Notes under the pieces: generated by a model
Told to the model about the DNA's origin: nothing
Database searches by the model: none
Seen by the model: only the letters and a program-made list of their open reading frames with translations
Shown: piece by piece, positions 1 through 6,158 of the stretch
How the letters are laid out: every line of letters begins with the position of its first letter
How positions within the stretch are numbered: position 1 is the stretch's first letter
Position numbers and translations under genes: made by a program
From: Solirubrobacteraceae bacterium
GTDB taxonomy: Bacteria > Actinomycetota > Thermoleophilia > Solirubrobacterales > Solirubrobacteraceae
Assembly: GCA_030038955.1 (NCBI GenBank)
Contig: JASHQV010000301.1
Coordinates: 1-15,119 of the forward strand
Length of the DNA stretch: 15,119 bases
Reading direction: 5' to 3'

Positions 1-776
1 AGCGATGCGTAGCCATCGCGATCGCCCGGATACCAGCGTCGCACCCCCTCGAGCTCCATCGCCGGGCGCAGGCTGGGGTCGTCGTAGTCCATCGCCAGCA
101 GCGCCTGTGACCACCGCTCGCCGAGCTCGTGGTCGAGCGACTCGAGCACCGTGAAGTTGCAGTGGTAGTAGGCGGGGCTCCGCCAGGCAACCTCGAGGTC
201 GGCGACCGCGGGCACCGAGTCGGCGCGAAACGCGCTGAAGTAGGCGGCCGACAGCGCGCCCGCGTCGGCCTCGCCGTCGGCGACCGCGCGCACCACGTGG
301 AGCTCGGAGTCACCGGTGTCCCCGTGCTTGCCGAGGTCCGTGTCGAAGCGCACCAGCCGGCAGCTCGCGACGTCGAGACCCTCCCTGGTCAGGTAGTACA
401 GGGGGAGGATCGCCGCGTGCCCAGAGTCACGGCTCCCCAGCGCGAGCCGGCGTCCGGCCAGCTCGGTCACGCTCGCCAGCGGTTGTCCCTTGCGCACCAC
501 CAACACCGTCGCCCAGTCCCGGTCAACGTCGCGCATCCCGAGGATCCGCGTTCCCCCGTCCGCTCGGTGATCGAGCGCCACATAGGCAGTGTTCGTGTTC
601 CAGCCGATCTCGACGGTCCCCTCGAGCACCGCCTCGACGAGTCGCTCGTAGTTGGAGTAGAGGACGTAGTCGGTCGCCACCCCGGCATCGCCGAAGTAGC
701 TGCGGAACCGCTCCCAGATCGTCACGATCCGCGGGTGGTAGGCGACCGCGCCGAGTCTCAGCTCCGGGCCGCTCAT
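1..776 (-). CDS. PhnD/SsuA-like substrate-binding protein without signal peptide (3' end cut by window edge)
   Basis: The minus-strand frame is open from the ATG at 776 to the window edge: 258 codons, close to the usual family length, so only a short C-terminal tail is probably missing. The protein begins MSGPELRLGAVAYHPRIVTI and keeps the type 2 periplasmic-binding fold pattern of phosphate/phosphonate or sulfonate binding proteins: an early beta strand, WNTNTAYVAL near residues 60-70, and a ligand-loop-like ALGSRDSGHAAILPLYYL near residues 111-128. No signal peptide or lipobox is present, so it probably stays in the cytosol, unlike classical PhnD. The ATG overlaps the stop of the upstream flavoprotein gene as ATGA, indicating translational coupling. 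No permease or ATPase partner lies beside it. Family fold is fairly confident. The ligand is unknown, and an enzymatic role as in MqnA/MqnD-type cytosolic relatives is possible but is inference. Confidence 0.8.
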   Translation of the reverse strand, partial: MSGPELRLGAVAYHPRIVTIWERFRSYFGDAGVATDYVLYSNYERLVEAVLEGTVEIGWNTNTAYVALDHRADGGTRILGMRDVDRDWATVLVVRKGQPLASVTELAGRRLALGSRDSGHAAILPLYYLTREGLDVASCRLVRFDTDLGKHGDTGDSELHVVRAVADGEADAGALSAAYFSAFRADSVPAVADLEVAWRSPAYYHCNFTVLESLDHELGERWSQALLAMDYDDPSLRPAMELEGVRRWYPGDRDGYAS

Positions 777-1915
777 GGGATCGGGAGCCCGGCGATCGCC
801 TTCGCCGACCAGGTCCGCAGGACCCCGTTGGTCGGCGCCATCACCGCTCCCGCGCGAGCGTCCCGCAGGTGACGCTCGATCGGCAGCGCCGGCGTGTACG
901 CCTGCCCGCCGCACACCTCCAGCGCGCCCTGCGTCACCCGCGCCGCGACGTCGGTGCAGAGGATCTTGGCCTCCATCAGCGCGACCAGCGCGCCCGCATC
1001 GCCGGCGTCGCCGAGCCGCGCCGCCTCCTGCAGCAGCGTCCGCGCGGCGCGGACGTCGATGTCCATGTTCGCGAGCGCGTGCTGCACGGTCGGGACTTCG
1101 ACCAGCGCGCTGCCGTCCGGGTAGCGGCGGGAGCCCGCGTGCTCGAGCGCGGCCGACAGCGCCGCCTGCGCGATCCCGATGTTGACCGCCGCCAAGCCGA
1201 CGAGGAACGTGGGGGCGACGACGCCGAACACCAGGTCGGCACCGCCGCCCGCCTGACCGATGCGCGCACCGTCGTCGAGCACGACATCGTCGAGCTCGAC
1301 CGCGATGCTGGAGTTCCCGCGCATCCCGAGGCCATTCCAGCTCCCTTCAAAGCGCACCCCCGGAGCGTCCTTGCGCACCACGTAGCAGTCGAGGCCCTCG
1401 CGCTCGCTCTGCAGCAGCACCAGCATCGCGTCGGCATGACCGCCCGAGGTGACGAACGCCTTGCGTCCGCTCACCGTCACCGAGCCGTCGCGACGCTCCG
1501 CCCGCAGCTCGGGCGCATAGAAGTGGGCGCCGGTGCCGCGCTCGCTGAATGCCAGCGTGCCCAGCGCCGCGCCGCTCGCCATCTGCTCGAGCAGCGCCGC
1601 CGCGGAGGGCCCACCACCGCCGGCGATCGTCGCCGCCGTCACGCTGTGCATCAGGAACACCATCCCGGTCGACGCGCACGCGCCGCCGACCGCCTCGCAC
1701 GCGCTGGCCAGCGCCGCCAGCCCCGCGCCCAAGCCGCTCTGCTCGCGCGGGACGGTCAAGCCGAGCGCACCCACGCGTGCCAGCGCGCTCAGCTGCTCGC
1801 GAGGGAAGTGCGACTCACGATCGATCTCGGCGGCGCCCGGCGCGATCAGCGTTCGCGCCAGCTCGCGGACCTCCGCAAGCACGCCGTCGACGTTGCTCAC
1901 AGCAACTTCTGCCAT
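773..1915 (-). CDS. Acyl-CoA dehydrogenase-fold flavoprotein lacking the canonical catalytic Glu
   Basis: A 380-residue protein with the whole acyl-CoA dehydrogenase fold: helical N-domain (1-115), middle beta domain with LAFSERGTGAHF (121-132) and VSGRKAFVTSGG (148-159), and C-terminal helices ending CGGQAYTPALPIERHLRDAR (335-354). The frame extends upstream to 2008, but the start at 1915 is preferred because AAGGAG lies 7 nt before it and homology begins there. Short- and medium-chain dehydrogenases carry a catalytic Glu in a YEGT-like motif after the RDA segment; here the matching stretch is MAPT, putting Ala360 there. The helix-G position used by isovaleryl/long-chain enzymes also shows no Glu (around TFLVGLAAVNIG, 237-248). 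It may therefore be a flavin-dependent monooxygenase/hydroxylase or another non-dehydrogenase of the superfamily (DszC/SfnC-like relatives are known). It is first in a unit with the PhnD-like gene (4-bp overlap). Confidence 0.87.
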   Translation of the reverse strand: MAEVAVSNVDGVLAEVRELARTLIAPGAAEIDRESHFPREQLSALARVGALGLTVPREQSGLGAGLAALASACEAVGGACASTGMVFLMHSVTAATIAGGGGPSAAALLEQMASGAALGTLAFSERGTGAHFYAPELRAERRDGSVTVSGRKAFVTSGGHADAMLVLLQSEREGLDCYVVRKDAPGVRFEGSWNGLGMRGNSSIAVELDDVVLDDGARIGQAGGGADLVFGVVAPTFLVGLAAVNIGIAQAALSAALEHAGSRRYPDGSALVEVPTVQHALANMDIDVRAARTLLQEAARLGDAGDAGALVALMEAKILCTDVAARVTQGALEVCGGQAYTPALPIERHLRDARAGAVMAPTNGVLRTWSAKAIAGLPIP

Positions 1916-1980
1916 TTGCCTGCTCCTTCTCGAGAGAGGACGAAGAGACGGTTCGCCGCCCCAACGGGGCGGCCACGACG
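1916..1980 (-). promoter_or_regulatory. Structured 5' leader of the flavoprotein/PhnD-like unit
   Basis: Upstream of the ATG at 1915 a perfect 8-bp stem with a 3-nt loop (GCCGCCCC at 1955-1962, GGGGCGGC at 1966-1973) stands in the transcribed leader. Nearer the start, the AAGGAG ribosome-binding site (1923-1928) can pair with an upstream TCCT on the minus strand, across an inner CTCG loop, in a small hairpin that would hide it. The upstream stem lacks a T-tract and could also be a terminator of the MFS gene. No known riboswitch class is recognised. The core AGGAGCAGGCA before the ATG is also found before the GAPDH start at 13051. Confidence 0.4.
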
Positions 1981-2102
1981 GTCGCTCAGCGACGCGCCAT
2001 CGCACCACCCCCTCTCAACCAGCGAGCAGGCCTAGCGGTGTCGGAGCTCCGCGGGCGCTGCCGTGCCGACGATCGGATCACGATCGTAAGCTTGTCACCC
2101 GA

Positions 2103-2138
2103 TCAACCGAGGCGCTTGAGTCAACCGAGGCGCTTGAG
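2103..2138. repeat. Perfect 18-bp tandem duplication across an MFS stop codon
   Basis: The unit TCAACCGAGGCGCTTGAG occurs at 2103-2120 and again at 2121-2138 with no mismatch and no spacer. On the minus strand each copy reads Leu-Lys-Arg-Leu-Gly-stop, so the last five codons and the stop of the FSR-like MFS gene are duplicated in frame and a reserve stop follows 18 nt after the first. The lack of mismatches suggests a recent slippage event. Confidence 0.95.
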
Positions 2139-3368
2139 CACCCAGGCGAGCACGATTCCGGGGATGGGCAGCGCGGCGATCACGATGATCGCGGTCGTCA
2201 GGCCGGCGCTGTCGGCGAGCGAGCCGAGCAGGACCGCGACGAGGCCGCCGGCGCCCATCGCCGCGCCCAGCGTCACCGATGCAGCGAGCCCAATGCGGTT
2301 CGGGAGATACTCCTGGGCGAGCACGACCGTGCCGCTGAACGTCAGCCCGTAGAAGGCGCCGACACAGCCGGCGAACAGGAACGGCGGGAACGTTCCGCGG
2401 ATCAGCACGCACAGAACCAGCGGTGGCAGCGCGGCCATGCCGACGATCAGGATCGGCAGCCGGCCGTACCGATCCGACAGGCGGCCGCCGACGATCGTGC
2501 CGAGCGCCGCGAGCGCGAGCAGCACCGTCAGCGCGGCGTTGCCGGCGCCGGCGCTGAAACCGCGATCAGTGATCAGGAACGATGACAGCAGCGCCTGCAG
2601 GCCGAAGTACACGCCCGATCGCGAGGCGGCGAGCCCTGCGACGAGCGAGAAAGGCAGCCAGCGATCACGCGCCGCGCCACGCAGCCGGCGCCGCGAGCCC
2701 AGGGCATCCGGCTCCAGCGACAGCAGATGTGGCATCGTCATTGCGAGCACGAGCGCGCCGACTGCCGGAACCACGGCGGCGAACGCCGCTCCCGAGATCC
2801 CCAGCGTCAGGATCAGGGGCGTGACGATCGCGGGCGCCAGTGCGAAGCCGGCGTTGCCACCGACGGAGAAGAAGCTCATGCCAGTTGCGCGCCGCACGCC
2901 GGCGGCATGGTTGGCGCGGCGGGCCGCCTCGGGATGAAACGCGCTGACGCCGACGCCGCTGACCGCGATCGCGCCGACCAGCAGGCCGTAGCTGTGCGAC
3001 AGCGCCGCCACGAGGATGCCGCCTCCGGCGACGAGCAGCGCCGCCGGCGCGATCCAGACGAACAAGACGCGGTCGGCCAGGTACCCGAACAACGGCTGCA
3101 GCAGCGATGAGGTCGCGGTCATCACGAGGATCAGAGCGGTGGCGCTCGCGTAGTCGAGGCCTCGATCGCGGACGAGGAACGGGATCAGCGCTGCCACGAA
3201 CCCCTGGCACAGATCCGAGCCGGCGTGTCCGAGCGCGAGCGCCCCGAGTCCCCAGCGGTCGAGATCGTCGGTGCGGACGCGGGGGTGCGCGGCGCCCGTA
3301 TCGACGTGCTCAGCGGTGACGCTTAGGGTCTCGTCGGTGGCGCTGACGCTTCCACCCGCGGCGTTCAC
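2121..3368 (-). CDS. MFS transporter, fosmidomycin-resistance (FSR)-like
   Basis: A 415-residue, 12-helix integral membrane protein. After a hydrophilic N-terminus of about 38 residues comes LGHAGSDLCQGFVAALIPFL (47-66), matching the first helix of the FSR subfamily. GYLADR (95-100), SAFHPEAARRA (142-152), FFSVGGNAGFALAP (166-179) and the second-half motif A GGRLSDRYGR (294-303) agree with that subfamily. The start is GTG at 3368, overlapping the TetR stop as GTGA, so regulator and transporter are translationally coupled. This points to a TetR-controlled efflux pump for a small toxic or signalling compound in the cytoplasmic membrane. FSR members export fosmidomycin and other compounds; the substrate here cannot be told. 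The gene ends in an 18-bp tandem duplication that repeats its stop. Confidence 0.9.
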   Translation of the reverse strand: MNAAGGSVSATDETLSVTAEHVDTGAAHPRVRTDDLDRWGLGALALGHAGSDLCQGFVAALIPFLVRDRGLDYASATALILVMTATSSLLQPLFGYLADRVLFVWIAPAALLVAGGGILVAALSHSYGLLVGAIAVSGVGVSAFHPEAARRANHAAGVRRATGMSFFSVGGNAGFALAPAIVTPLILTLGISGAAFAAVVPAVGALVLAMTMPHLLSLEPDALGSRRRLRGAARDRWLPFSLVAGLAASRSGVYFGLQALLSSFLITDRGFSAGAGNAALTVLLALAALGTIVGGRLSDRYGRLPILIVGMAALPPLVLCVLIRGTFPPFLFAGCVGAFYGLTFSGTVVLAQEYLPNRIGLAASVTLGAAMGAGGLVAVLLGSLADSAGLTTAIIVIAALPIPGIVLAWVLKRLG

Positions 3369-3946
3369 GCGCTCACCCCGCGGACGGCGATCTCGACGAC
3401 TGCCCTGCGGGCCCGCTCGGGCGGCCAGCCGTGACCGGCGCGCAGGTGCCGGTAGGTGCCGCCGATCAGGTTGAACACGACCGTCGCGGTCTCCTCGGGG
3501 CTGTCGCCGACCTGCAGCGTGCGCTCGGCGACGCCATCGCGCAGCAGCCGGATCAATCCCGCCGTGATCTCCGCGCGCGTCAGCGCGTTCTCGCCCGGGT
3601 CATGGAAGACGACGGCCCGGTCGACGTCGGACAGACCTTCGAGCAGCCTGAGGTGGCGCTCGCTCAGGTCGCACAGCGCCTCGCAGGCCTGCTCGAACCG
3701 CTCGCGCGCGTTGCCCGGGGAGGTCAGCGCCGGCCACAGGGCTTCGCGGTAGAGCGCCGCGATGTGGTCACGCAGCGCCTCCAGCACCTCTGCCTTGCCG
3801 ATCCCCTGACGGTGCAGCGTCACCCGCGAGACCCCGAGCGCCCGCGCCAGCTGCTCGAGTGTCACCGCCTGCCAGCCGACGCGCTCGACGGCCTCGGCGG
3901 CACGCTGGCGAACCAACGGATCTGCGAGTGAGACGGACATGTCCAC
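3365..3946 (-). CDS. TetR-family transcriptional regulator
   Basis: A 193-residue protein with an N-terminal helix-turn-helix (TLEQLARALGVSRVTLH, 29-45) followed by a degenerate form (RQGIGKAEVLEAL, 46-58) of the usual YRHF-x-x-KEAL motif, then an all-helical ligand/dimerisation domain. The start is taken as GTG at 3946 because a TATGAT -10 box ends 5 nt upstream (leaderless start); ATG at 3940, two codons later, is the alternative. The stop overlaps the MFS start by 4 bp, so it almost certainly controls that transporter as a ligand-responsive repressor. A perfect 17-bp palindrome at 3960-3976 next to the -10 box is the likely operator, which would make it autoregulatory. The inducer is unknown. 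Confidence 0.9.
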   Translation of the reverse strand: MDMSVSLADPLVRQRAAEAVERVGWQAVTLEQLARALGVSRVTLHRQGIGKAEVLEALRDHIAALYREALWPALTSPGNARERFEQACEALCDLSERHLRLLEGLSDVDRAVVFHDPGENALTRAEITAGLIRLLRDGVAERTLQVGDSPEETATVVFNLIGGTYRHLRAGHGWPPERARRAVVEIAVRGVSA

Positions 3947-3951
3947 AGCGT

Positions 3952-3957
3952 ATCATA
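3952..3957 (-). promoter_or_regulatory. -10 box of the TetR-MFS operon
   Basis: On the minus strand TATGAT lies 5 nt before the GTG at 3946, so transcription would begin at or next to the start codon, giving a leaderless mRNA. No good -35 hexamer is seen at 16-19 nt; that space is occupied by the palindrome at 3960-3976. Confidence 0.6.
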
Positions 3958-3959
3958 TG

Positions 3960-3976
3960 TGTTGCAACTTGCAACA
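3960..3976. promoter_or_regulatory. Probable TetR operator: 17-bp perfect palindrome
   Basis: TGTTGCAA (3960-3967), one central C (3968) and TTGCAACA (3969-3976) form a perfect 8+1+8 inverted repeat, the usual TetR operator architecture. It begins 3 bp upstream of the -10 box, so occupancy would block RNA polymerase at the TetR-MFS promoter. A third half-site-like TGTTGCAG follows at 3981-3988. The plus-strand gene at 4051 has its -10 box about 60 bp away, so divergent control is possible but less certain. Confidence 0.75.
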
Positions 3977-4037
3977 TTACTGTTGCAGAGCTGCGTCGCT
4001 TGGAGGAAGATGCGGCACGGACAGGCTGGCTCGCTGA

Positions 4038-4043
4038 TAGGTT
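4038..4043 (+). promoter_or_regulatory. -10 box for the secreted-protein gene
   Basis: TAGGTT matches TANNNT and ends 7 nt before the ATG at 4051, the spacing expected for a leaderless transcript. There is no Shine-Dalgarno sequence at a proper distance from this ATG. No clear -35 element is visible. Confidence 0.45.
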
Positions 4044-4050
4044 GCCGGCG

Positions 4051-4536
4051 ATGCGACGCGTGACCCTGGGGGCGTGCGCGCTGGCCCTCCTGACTCCGGC
4101 GGCAGCCGCGCTCGCAGGCTCTGCCCCGAACCCGAATCTCCCTGCCGGCGAGGCCAACGTGAGGGGCGACGGCTACGTCTACGTTCAGTACAGCAAGAAG
4201 CTCCGGAGGATCAGCTACGTCCAGCTGTACTACCGCTGCGCGGCTGCCGGACCCCGCCACAGCAAGTACCCCGGGTACATCAGCCTGACCACCCGCAAGC
4301 GGGTCGTGATTCACCGCGGTCGCGCCGCCGGCAGGTTCACCAGCAAGATCAACGATCCGATCGACGATCCCAGGGCGACGGGCGAGACCGCCCGCGTCAG
4401 CTGGACCGTCCGCGACCTCGAGATGCACGCGGCCGGCCTCTCCGGAAAGCTGCACGTGAAGGTCACGGGACCCGCCAACACCTGCCCCTTCTCGTTCAGC
4501 AACCGGCGGCTGATCCCGTTCGCGGACGTACCGTGA
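4051..4536 (+). CDS. Small secreted protein of unknown function
   Basis: A 161-residue protein beginning MRRVTLGACALALLTPAAAA: basic start, hydrophobic core and Ala-rich region, a typical Sec signal peptide with likely cleavage around residues 20-23. The mature part is rich in Tyr, Lys and Arg, with a YVYVQYSKKLRRISYVQLYY stretch (43-62) and two cysteines (in YYRCAAAG and NTCPFSF) that could form a disulfide. The frame is open back to 3859, but the start is placed at 4051 because of the signal peptide and the -10 box 7 nt upstream. A different-frame ATG at 4010 after GGAGGA would give only 17 codons. It lies between the TetR promoter and the FMO gene and is followed by a terminator-like hairpin, so it is probably monocistronic. 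I do not recognise the family; the beta-rich look of the mature part is only an impression. Confidence 0.75.
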   Translation: MRRVTLGACALALLTPAAAALAGSAPNPNLPAGEANVRGDGYVYVQYSKKLRRISYVQLYYRCAAAGPRHSKYPGYISLTTRKRVVIHRGRAAGRFTSKINDPIDDPRATGETARVSWTVRDLEMHAAGLSGKLHVKVTGPANTCPFSFSNRRLIPFADVP

Positions 4537-4548
4537 ACGGTCGTGCCC

Positions 4549-4571
4549 GCACCGGCGGATTGCCGCGGTGC
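4549..4571 (+). terminator. Terminator-like hairpin after the secreted-protein gene
   Basis: GCACCGGCGG (4549-4558), loop ATTG, and CCGCGGTGC (4563-4571) form a nine-pair GC-rich stem with a single bulged G, starting 12 nt after the stop at 4536. No U-tract follows, which is common for high-GC terminators. It separates this gene from the FMO gene, which has its own promoter. Confidence 0.55.
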
Positions 4572-4598
4572 TGATAGGCCCATAGTCCGGCGAGCCAT

Positions 4599-4604
4599 TA
4601 GTCT
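4599..4604 (+). promoter_or_regulatory. -10 box of the FMO gene
   Basis: TAGTCT matches TANNNT and ends exactly 6 nt before the GTG at 4611, placing +1 on the start codon (leaderless). No Shine-Dalgarno sequence precedes that GTG. A -35 hexamer is not evident. Confidence 0.5.
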
Positions 4605-4610
4605 GCGCTC

Positions 4611-6095
4611 GTGCGACTTCGATCGGGAGCGCGGATCGCGATCGTCGGTGCCGGACCTTCGGGCATCGTCGCCGCCAAGCATGCGCTCGACGCCGGCTTC
4701 GAGGTGACGGTGTTCGAGGCAGGCGAGCGGCTCGGCGGCCAGTGGCGCGCGGGTGCGCCTGACAGCGGCATGTGGCTCGGGATGCGCACGAACACGAGCC
4801 GAGCGATGACCGCCTTCTCGGACCTGCCGGCACCGCCGGGGCATCCGCTGCATCCAGCGGCCGAGCAGATCCACGCCTACCTGGAGCGGTACGCGCGCAT
4901 GTTCGGGGTGTGCGATCGCATCCGCGTCGAGACGCGCGTGCAGGCCGTGCGGCCAGGATGGACGGTCGACGGGGAGCCGTTCGATGCGGTGATCGTCGCG
5001 TCCGGTCGCTTTCGCAAGCCCTCGGTGCCGGCCGTGGTCGGCAGCTTCGGCGGCGAGCTGCTGCACGCGTTCGATTACGCAGGCGCCAGCGCGTTCACGG
5101 ATCGCGCCGTGCTCGTCTACGGAAACGGGGTCAGCGGCCTCGAGATCGCCTCGGATCTGGCGGCGCACGCGCCGGTCATCTCCGCGTTCCGCAAGTCGCG
5201 CTACGTGATCCAGAAGGTCGTGGACGGCGTCCCCTCCGACTGGCAGTGGTACACGCTGTTCGGTGCGCTCGAGCGGCGCCTGCTGCCAGCCGAGCAGTGG
5301 GGCCGCCGCCAGCGTGAGCGAGTCCTGCGCGTCGCCGGCCACCCTGCGGAGTTCGGAGTGCCCGCACCCGACGCAGACCTCCGCGTCGCCGGCATCTCGC
5401 TATGCCAGGACTACCTCGCGCAGGTCAAGGCCGGACAGATTCTGTGCCGCCCGACGATCTCGCGGATCGACGGGCGCACCGTGACGTTCGCGGACGGTTC
5501 GAGCGCCGTCGTCGAGGCGATCATCTGCGCGACCGGCTACGACCTGGACGTGCCGTACCTGCGTGCATCCGTCCCGGACATCCTCGGAGTGGATCTGCCT
5601 CTCTACCAGCGGACCTTCCACCCCGACCTCCCGGGGCTCGCCGTGATCGGGCAGTTCCTGCTGCAGGGCCCATACTTCCCACTGCTGGAGCTGCAGGCGC
5701 GCTGGATCGCGGCCGTCTGGAGCGGCCAGGCGCTGCTGCCCAGCGTCGAGCGGATGCGAGACGCCCTGGCGTGTCCGCGGCCGACGCTCGAGGCACACAA
5801 CGCGCTGGCGCTGACCCTGTCCGAGGAGCTCGGCGTCTCACCCGACCCGCTCGCGTGGCCGGACCTGACCGAGCCACTTCTGTTCGGGCCGATGCTTCCC
5901 GCCCGCTACCGGCTATCGGGTCCCGGCGCGCTCGCCAGCGCGAGCGCACAGTTCGCGCGCCAGCTCGCGAGCTCGCCTCGCGCACCCGTCGATCCCGCCG
6001 ACCTCGACGCACTCAGCGGCTTCGGCTGGCGGGCGGCCGCCGCCGCGGTGACCGCAGCGCTGGCTGAGCGCCCGGGCGCGAGCGGCAGCGCATAG
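4611..6095 (+). CDS. Flavin-containing monooxygenase (FMO-type, FAD/NADPH-dependent)
   Basis: A 494-residue class B flavoprotein monooxygenase. It has the FAD Rossmann motif GAGPSG (13-18) with Glu36 and a GGQW segment, the FMO-type MRTNTSRAMTAFSDLPAP (58-75), a complete FMO signature FGGELLHAFDY (146-156, F-x-G-x3-H-x3-Y), the NADPH-binding Rossmann motif GNGVSG (171-176) and the late CATGYD motif (306-311). Such enzymes use NADPH and O2 to oxygenate nucleophilic N or S atoms, and some relatives do Baeyer-Villiger chemistry. The GTG start at 4611 is chosen because the Rossmann fold begins at once and a -10 box lies 6 nt upstream. The amine oxidase gene follows after 63 nt on the same strand, so an amine or other nitrogen compound is a reasonable but unproven substrate. 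Confidence 0.92.
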   Translation: MRLRSGARIAIVGAGPSGIVAAKHALDAGFEVTVFEAGERLGGQWRAGAPDSGMWLGMRTNTSRAMTAFSDLPAPPGHPLHPAAEQIHAYLERYARMFGVCDRIRVETRVQAVRPGWTVDGEPFDAVIVASGRFRKPSVPAVVGSFGGELLHAFDYAGASAFTDRAVLVYGNGVSGLEIASDLAAHAPVISAFRKSRYVIQKVVDGVPSDWQWYTLFGALERRLLPAEQWGRRQRERVLRVAGHPAEFGVPAPDADLRVAGISLCQDYLAQVKAGQILCRPTISRIDGRTVTFADGSSAVVEAIICATGYDLDVPYLRASVPDILGVDLPLYQRTFHPDLPGLAVIGQFLLQGPYFPLLELQARWIAAVWSGQALLPSVERMRDALACPRPTLEAHNALALTLSEELGVSPDPLAWPDLTEPLLFGPMLPARYRLSGPGALASASAQFARQLASSPRAPVDPADLDALSGFGWRAAAAAVTAALAERPGASGSA

Positions 6096-6158
6096 CCGCC
6101 CGAAGTTGCCGGTCGCGGTCATTGACAAGTCGCCGGCGGGAGGCAGAGACTAGCTTTC
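6096..6158 (+). promoter_or_regulatory. FMO-amine oxidase spacer with promoter-like elements
   Basis: This 63-nt gap holds a perfect TTGACA at 6122-6127 and a TAGCTT at 6151-6156. Their 23-bp separation is too long for a standard promoter, so they may not work together. TAGCTT ends only 2 nt before the ATG at 6159 but 8 nt before the in-frame GTG at 6165, which would fit a near-leaderless start there. GGGAGG at 6138-6143 is about 15 nt from the ATG, too far for a normal ribosome-binding site. The amine oxidase may be transcribed from here, from the FMO promoter, or both. Confidence 0.35.

Noticed and set aside
1916..2008. 31-residue N-terminal extension of the flavoprotein (ATG at 2008)
   Set aside because: The extension covers the hairpin leader and is Arg/Pro/Trp-rich, whereas ATG 1915 has an excellent ribosome-binding site and matches the family's N-terminus.
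869..2035. Long plus-strand open frame (388 codons) opposite the flavoprotein gene
   Set aside because: It is Arg/Ala/His-rich, has no family motifs or ribosome-binding site, and is antisense to a gene with clear domain conservation. This is the usual GC-rich shadow frame.
1916..2100. S-adenosylmethionine or other known riboswitch in the flavoprotein leader
   Set aside because: Some G-rich stretches look similar, but the conserved core sequences of the SAM-I and SAM-IV classes are absent; only generic stems are seen.
4010..4063. Possible 17-codon leader peptide (ATG 4010 after GGAGGA)
   Set aside because: The spacing to the ribosome-binding site is too short, the peptide has no attenuator-like codon run, and it would lie upstream of the proposed leaderless start.
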